Made by a program: the position numbers and the translations under genes | The notes under the pieces: model-generated | Seen by the model: only the letters and a program-made list of their open reading frames with translations | Told to the model about the DNA's origin: nothing | The model's database searches: none | Origin: an uncultured Caulobacterales bacterium | GTDB taxonomy: Bacteria; Pseudomonadota; Alphaproteobacteria; Caulobacterales; Maricaulaceae | NCBI GenBank assembly: GCA_937981945.1 | Contig: CALJNJ010000036.1 | Location: forward strand, 1-7,518 | Direction: 5' to 3' | Length of the DNA stretch: 7,518 nucleotides | Shown here: positions 4,603-7,518 of the stretch, piece after piece | Position numbering within the stretch: the first letter of the stretch is position 1 | Layout: each line of letters starts with the position of its first letter

Positions 4603-5943
4603 ATGCAAATAGAAGAATTAGAAGCCAAAGGATTGAGCCGGACCTATTCTGTCAAAGTCCCCAAAGAGGATTTAGCGGAAAAACTTGAGGCAAAAATCAA
4701 GGAAATGCAGCCACAGGTCAGCCTTAAGGGATTCCGTCCCGGCAAAGTGCCTGCCGCCCATATTCGCAAAATGTTTGGTCAATCCATCATGAAAGATGTC
4801 GTTGAAGACGTTTTAAATGAGACCAGCCAGAAGGCCATGAATGACAATAAAATTCGTCCGGCCGGTCAGCCTAAAATTGATTTGCGCGCCAATGGCGATG
4901 AGGTCACGAAGGGCAAAGCCGATCTTGAATATCAAATGACTGTGGAGATGATCCCTGAATTTGAACCTGTCGATCCTGAAAAGTTGAAGTTCACACGTTT
5001 GACATCGGAAATTGATGACAAAGCTGTTGAAGAACGTCTCGGCAATTTCGCATCCGGTCAGAAAACATATAAAAAGAAAGCCAAGACGGCCAAGGCTAAG
5101 AAAGAAGACGCTGTCCTGATCAACTTTACGGGCCGTATTGATGGCGAGGCTTTTGATGGCGGCGCCATGGAAGGCCACGAATTGGTTCTGGGTTCCGGAA
5201 CGTTCATTCCGGGTTTTGAAGATCAGCTGATCGGTTCGAAAGCCGGTGATAAGCTTGATGTTACTGTATCATTTCCGGCCGATTACGGTTCTGCGGATTT
5301 GGCCGGCAAGGAAGCCGTTTTTGAAACAGAGGTTTTGGAAGTACGCGGCGCGGCCGATGCCAAAATTGATGACGCGCTGGCTGAAAAGTTCGGTTTTGAA
5401 AGCCTGGATAAGCTGAAAGAAGTTGTCACTGAGCAGCTCGAAAACGAATATAAAATGCAAAGCCGTATGAAATTGAAGCGTTCAATTTTGGATGAGCTTG
5501 ACGGAAAGCACAAATTTGATCTGCCGCCCGGCATGGTTGAAGCTGAATTTTCAAGCATCTGGGCTCAGGTTCAAGCTGAAAAAGAAGCCGGCAATCTGGA
5601 CGAAGAAGATGCCAAGAAAACCGACAAGCAGTTGGAAAAAGATTATCGTAAGATCGCCGAACGCCGGGTACGTCTCGGATTGGTGCTCGCTGAAATGGGT
5701 CAGAAAGCGGAAATCAATGTCACAAATGAGGAATTGCAGCAGTCAATGATCGCTGAAGCGCGCCGTTATCCGGGGCAGGAACAGCAAGTTATTGAGTTCT
5801 ATCAGAAGAACCCACAGGCTGTGGCTCAGCTCCGCGCGCCTATCTATGAAGAAAAAGTGGTCGATTTGATTATTGAAAAGGCCAAAGTCACCGACAAAAA
5901 GGTCGCGTCTGACAAGTTATTCGAAGAAGATGAAATGATCTGA
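4603..5943 (+). CDS. tig: Trigger factor, ribosome-associated chaperone and prolyl isomerase
   Basis: A 446-residue protein from the ATG at 4603. Trigger factor binds ribosomal protein L23 at the exit tunnel and shelters nascent chains. The ribosome-binding signature GFRPGKVP falls at residues 43-50, the same numbering as in E. coli, which supports this start over the ATG four codons earlier (4591). The FKBP-type isomerase domain runs from about 168 to 248 (VLINFTGRIDGEAFDGG, GSGTFIPGFEDQLIGSKAGD, FPADYGSADLAGKEAVFETEV, written in parts). The rest, to about 430, is the helical substrate-binding arm domain, rich in charged residues, and the tail ends in acidic EEDEMI. The link into the isomerase domain is unusually basic (YKKKAKTAKAKKED, 156-169). 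It stands upstream of clpP and clpX in the classic order, but a strong terminator separates it from clpP. Confidence 0.97.
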   Translation: MQIEELEAKGLSRTYSVKVPKEDLAEKLEAKIKEMQPQVSLKGFRPGKVPAAHIRKMFGQSIMKDVVEDVLNETSQKAMNDNKIRPAGQPKIDLRANGDEVTKGKADLEYQMTVEMIPEFEPVDPEKLKFTRLTSEIDDKAVEERLGNFASGQKTYKKKAKTAKAKKEDAVLINFTGRIDGEAFDGGAMEGHELVLGSGTFIPGFEDQLIGSKAGDKLDVTVSFPADYGSADLAGKEAVFETEVLEVRGAADAKIDDALAEKFGFESLDKLKEVVTEQLENEYKMQSRMKLKRSILDELDGKHKFDLPPGMVEAEFSSIWAQVQAEKEAGNLDEEDAKKTDKQLEKDYRKIAERRVRLGLVLAEMGQKAEINVTNEELQQSMIAEARRYPGQEQQVIEFYQKNPQAVAQLRAPIYEEKVVDLIIEKAKVTDKKVASDKLFEEDEMI

Positions 5944-5966
5944 ATTGCCTAAATCACGTAATATTG

Positions 5967-5999
5967 AGCCCGGCTTTCGAAAGACAGCCGGGCTTTTTT
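5967..5999 (+). terminator. Strong intrinsic terminator after tig
   Basis: AGCCCGGCT (5967-5975) and AGCCGGGC (5986-5993) form a perfect 8-bp G/C-rich stem with a 10-nt loop, extended by an A-T pair into the following run of six T (5994-5999). It starts 23 nt after the tig stop codon and makes tig a separate transcription unit, at least in part, from clpP. Confidence 0.92.
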
Positions 6000-6008
6000 C
6001 ATTTGTAC

Positions 6009-6037
6009 CTTGAAAATAAATATTCTGTGTCAATATT
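6009..6037 (+). promoter_or_regulatory. clpP: Candidate clpP promoter, heat-shock-like -35
   Basis: CTTGAAAA (6009-6016) matches the -35 core used by heat-shock sigma factor RpoH (CTTGAAA) and also gives TTGAAA for the housekeeping sigma factor. AATATT (6032-6037) lies 16 nt after TTGAAA and matches four of six bases of TATAAT; it fits the RpoH -10 poorly. Transcription would start near 6045 with a leader of about 50 nt. A promoter is expected here because a terminator precedes and clpP is commonly heat-inducible. Confidence 0.4.
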
Positions 6038-6097
6038 GGAGTAATCTTTATTCAGATAGAACTACATAAGAAACGAATCATTTTTAGGAAATAAGCC

Positions 6098-6718
6098 ATG
6101 CAACACCCCGACGACGTTTTAACAGATTTTATTGTCCCGACTGTTTTCGAACGCGCGACAGACAATATTCGCGGATATGACGTTTTTTCACGTTTGCTGC
6201 GGGATCGTATCATTTTCCTGAACGGCCCTGTCGAAGATAATATGGCGGCGTCAATCTCAGCACAGCTTTTGTTTTTGGAATCCGAAAACCCCAAAAAAGA
6301 AATCGCCATGTATATCAATTCACCGGGCGGCGTTGTGACCTCGGGAATGGCGATTTACGATACCATGCAATATGTGCGGTGTCCGATTTCAACGGTTTGT
6401 ATAGGCCAAGCCGCGTCTATGGGCTCTTTATTGCTGTGCGCCGGCAATGAAGGCATGAGAATTGCCCTGCCGAATGCCCGTATCATGGTGCACCAGCCAT
6501 CCGGTGGTTTCCGCGGTCAGGCTTCAGATATTGAGCGTCATGCCAAAGATATTCTGGCCATGAAGAAGCGTTTGAATGAAATTTACGTCAAACACACCGG
6601 TAAAAAGTACGCGACGATCGAAAAAACATTGGATCGGGATCACTTTATGACCGCTGAAGAAGCCAAAACTTTTGGTCTTGTTGACCATGTTTACACGCAT
6701 CGTGATGAGACGGCTTAA
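6098..6718 (+). CDS. clpP: ClpP, ATP-dependent protease proteolytic subunit
   Basis: A 206-residue serine peptidase of family S14 at normal length. ClpP assembles into a double heptameric barrel and degrades proteins fed to it by ClpX or ClpA. The catalytic triad is complete: S107 in [12 protein letters not shown]132 in MVHQPSGG, and D181 in LDRDHFMT. The spacings of 25 and 49 residues are the same as in E. coli ClpP. Also present are the oxyanion-side INSPGG (73-78) and the handle-helix region after [10 protein letters not shown]. The N-terminus ([18 protein letters not shown]) is of the alphaproteobacterial type and would be trimmed or form the axial loops. AGGAA lies 7 nt before the ATG. 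It follows tig across a terminator and precedes clpX by 177 nt. Confidence 0.98.
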   Translation: MQHPDDVLTDFIVPTVFERATDNIRGYDVFSRLLRDRIIFLNGPVEDNMAASISAQLLFLESENPKKEIAMYINSPGGVVTSGMAIYDTMQYVRCPISTVCIGQAASMGSLLLCAGNEGMRIALPNARIMVHQPSGGFRGQASDIERHAKDILAMKKRLNEIYVKHTGKKYATIEKTLDRDHFMTAEEAKTFGLVDHVYTHRDETA

Positions 6719-6763
6719 AGCAAATTATGGTAAAGGTTAAAATTCCTTCTTGCCGTTTAAATC

Positions 6764-6789
6764 AAAAAGGTGTTCCATAGCGGAGCACC
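6764..6789 (-). terminator. Terminator-like hairpin facing the minus strand, clpP-clpX gap
   Basis: GGTGTTCC (6769-6776) and GGAGCACC (6782-6789) form an 8-bp hairpin with a 5-nt loop. Read on the minus strand, the stem is followed directly by TTTTT (6768-6764), as in an intrinsic terminator, but contains one C-A mismatch. Read on the plus strand, the mismatch becomes a G-U wobble, so the stem is better, but no T-run follows. It could block antisense transcription into clpP, or be a processing or attenuation hairpin in a clpP-clpX transcript. Confidence 0.35.
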
Positions 6790-6895
6790 GGTAAGGCAAA
6801 TGTAACGAATTTGTTATAGAAATAAGACAATTCGGGGCTGCATTCTAGGCATCGCTTTTGCAGGTACCGGGGCATATTAAAACGGGTGAACCGAT

Positions 6896-7518
6896 ATGAG
6901 CAAAAATAGTAACAGCGATTCAAAGAACACACTTTATTGTTCTTTCTGCGGAAAAAGTCAGCACGAAGTTCGTAAGCTGATCGCAGGGCCGACCGTTTTC
7001 ATCTGCGATGAATGCGTCGAGCTTTGTATGGATATCATCCGCGAAGAGGGCAAAGGATCGGTTGCTAAAGCTCAGGAAGGTGTGCCGACACCTCAGGAAA
7101 TTTGCGAAATTCTCGATGACTATGTGATCGGTCAGGCTCACGCCAAGCGGGTTCTGTCCGTTGCCGTTCACAATCACTATAAGCGATTAAATCACGCGAC
7201 CTCAGAGCCTGACGTGGAACTGGCGAAGTCCAACATCTTGCTGATCGGTCCGACCGGTTGCGGTAAGACTCTTTTGGCCCAGACTCTGGCGCGTATTTTG
7301 GATGTTCCGTTTACAATGGCAGACGCAACGACCCTAACCGAAGCCGGTTATGTGGGCGAAGATGTCGAAAACATTATTCTTAAATTGCTGCAATCGGCAG
7401 ATTATAACGTAGAGCGAGCTCAGCGCGGCATCGTCTATATTGATGAGGTCGATAAAATTAGCCGAAAATCAGATAATCCGTCGATTACGCGCGATGTATC
7501 GGGCGAGGGCGTTCAGCA
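6896..7518 (+). CDS. clpX: ClpX, AAA+ unfoldase subunit of the Clp protease (5' part)
   Basis: The frame opens at ATG 6896 and runs off the right edge after 207 full codons, about half of a typical ClpX. ClpX recognises tagged or signal-bearing proteins, unfolds them with ATP and threads them into ClpP. The N-terminal C4 zinc-binding domain is intact: C15, C18, C37 and C40 in YCSFCGKS and [10 protein letters not shown]. The AAA+ domain begins with a P-T-P-x-E-I hinge (64-69) and the Q80 region DDYVIGQ. It has Walker A GPTGCGKT (118-125), pore loop GYVG (151-154) and Walker [10 protein letters not shown] (179-187). A weak GGGTG lies 7 nt before the start. No convincing promoter is seen in the 177-nt gap after clpP, so it may be partly co-transcribed with clpP or use a poorly matching promoter. 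Confidence 0.97.
   Translation, partial: MSKNSNSDSKNTLYCSFCGKSQHEVRKLIAGPTVFICDECVELCMDIIREEGKGSVAKAQEGVPTPQEICEILDDYVIGQAHAKRVLSVAVHNHYKRLNHATSEPDVELAKSNILLIGPTGCGKTLLAQTLARILDVPFTMADATTLTEAGYVGEDVENIILKLLQSADYNVERAQRGIVYIDEVDKISRKSDNPSITRDVSGEGVQ

Noticed and set aside
4813..5558. Minus-strand open frames opposite tig
   Set aside because: Phenylalanine- and leucine-rich translations arise from reading the lysine- and glutamate-rich tig codons backwards; no start signals are seen.
1..7518. A novel defence, mobile or biosynthetic system
   Set aside because: Every sizeable open frame with credible coding character belongs to a known housekeeping family. No transposase, integrase, direct-repeat array, tRNA-adjacent junction or composition break is seen.

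Overview
The window looks like a stretch of core chromosome from an alphaproteobacterium of moderate G+C content (estimated by eye at a little under half). This rests on the style of the encoded proteins: a very typical alphaproteobacterial ClpP, CcmE and CcmC, and a tig-clpP-clpX cluster. I do not assign a genus. I see no mobile elements, tRNAs, rRNAs, CRISPR arrays or foreign-looking genes.

Left part (1-3560). The extreme left holds the last codons of a plus-strand gene, probably hflX. It ends tail-to-tail, overlapping by 4 nt, with a tightly packed minus-strand operon read ccmA-ccmB-ccmC-ccmD-mazG. Junctions are a 4-nt ATGA overlap (A/B), a 1-nt gap (B/C), an 8-nt overlap (C/D) and a 4-nt GTGA overlap (D/mazG). 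CcmABCD form the ABC-type module that loads haem onto, and releases it from, the periplasmic haem chaperone CcmE in System I cytochrome c maturation. The ccmE gene itself lies just upstream and is divergent, on the plus strand. The later-stage genes ccmF, ccmG and ccmH are not in the window. MazG, a nucleotide pyrophosphohydrolase, is coupled to the end of the operon. The 35-residue ccmD is easily missed because of its size and its overlaps on both sides.

Middle (3561-4602). A 262-nt gap between the convergent 3' ends of ccmE and a DedA-family membrane protein gene contains a good minus-strand intrinsic terminator and possibly a short RNA. A second gap, between the divergent dedA and tig genes, is rich in inverted repeats, including a perfect 12-bp pair, and probably holds the promoters and an operator.

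Right part (4603-7518). This is the protein quality-control cluster: trigger factor (ribosome-bound chaperone), a strong terminator, then clpP (protease) with its own promoter-like region, and clpX (AAA+ unfoldase), cut by the right edge of the window after 207 codons.

No undescribed multi-gene system is apparent. The interesting points are regulatory or organisational: the ccmD-mazG coupling, the split divergent ccm layout, the 12-bp inverted repeat upstream of tig and dedA, and the minus-strand terminators facing ccmE and clpP.
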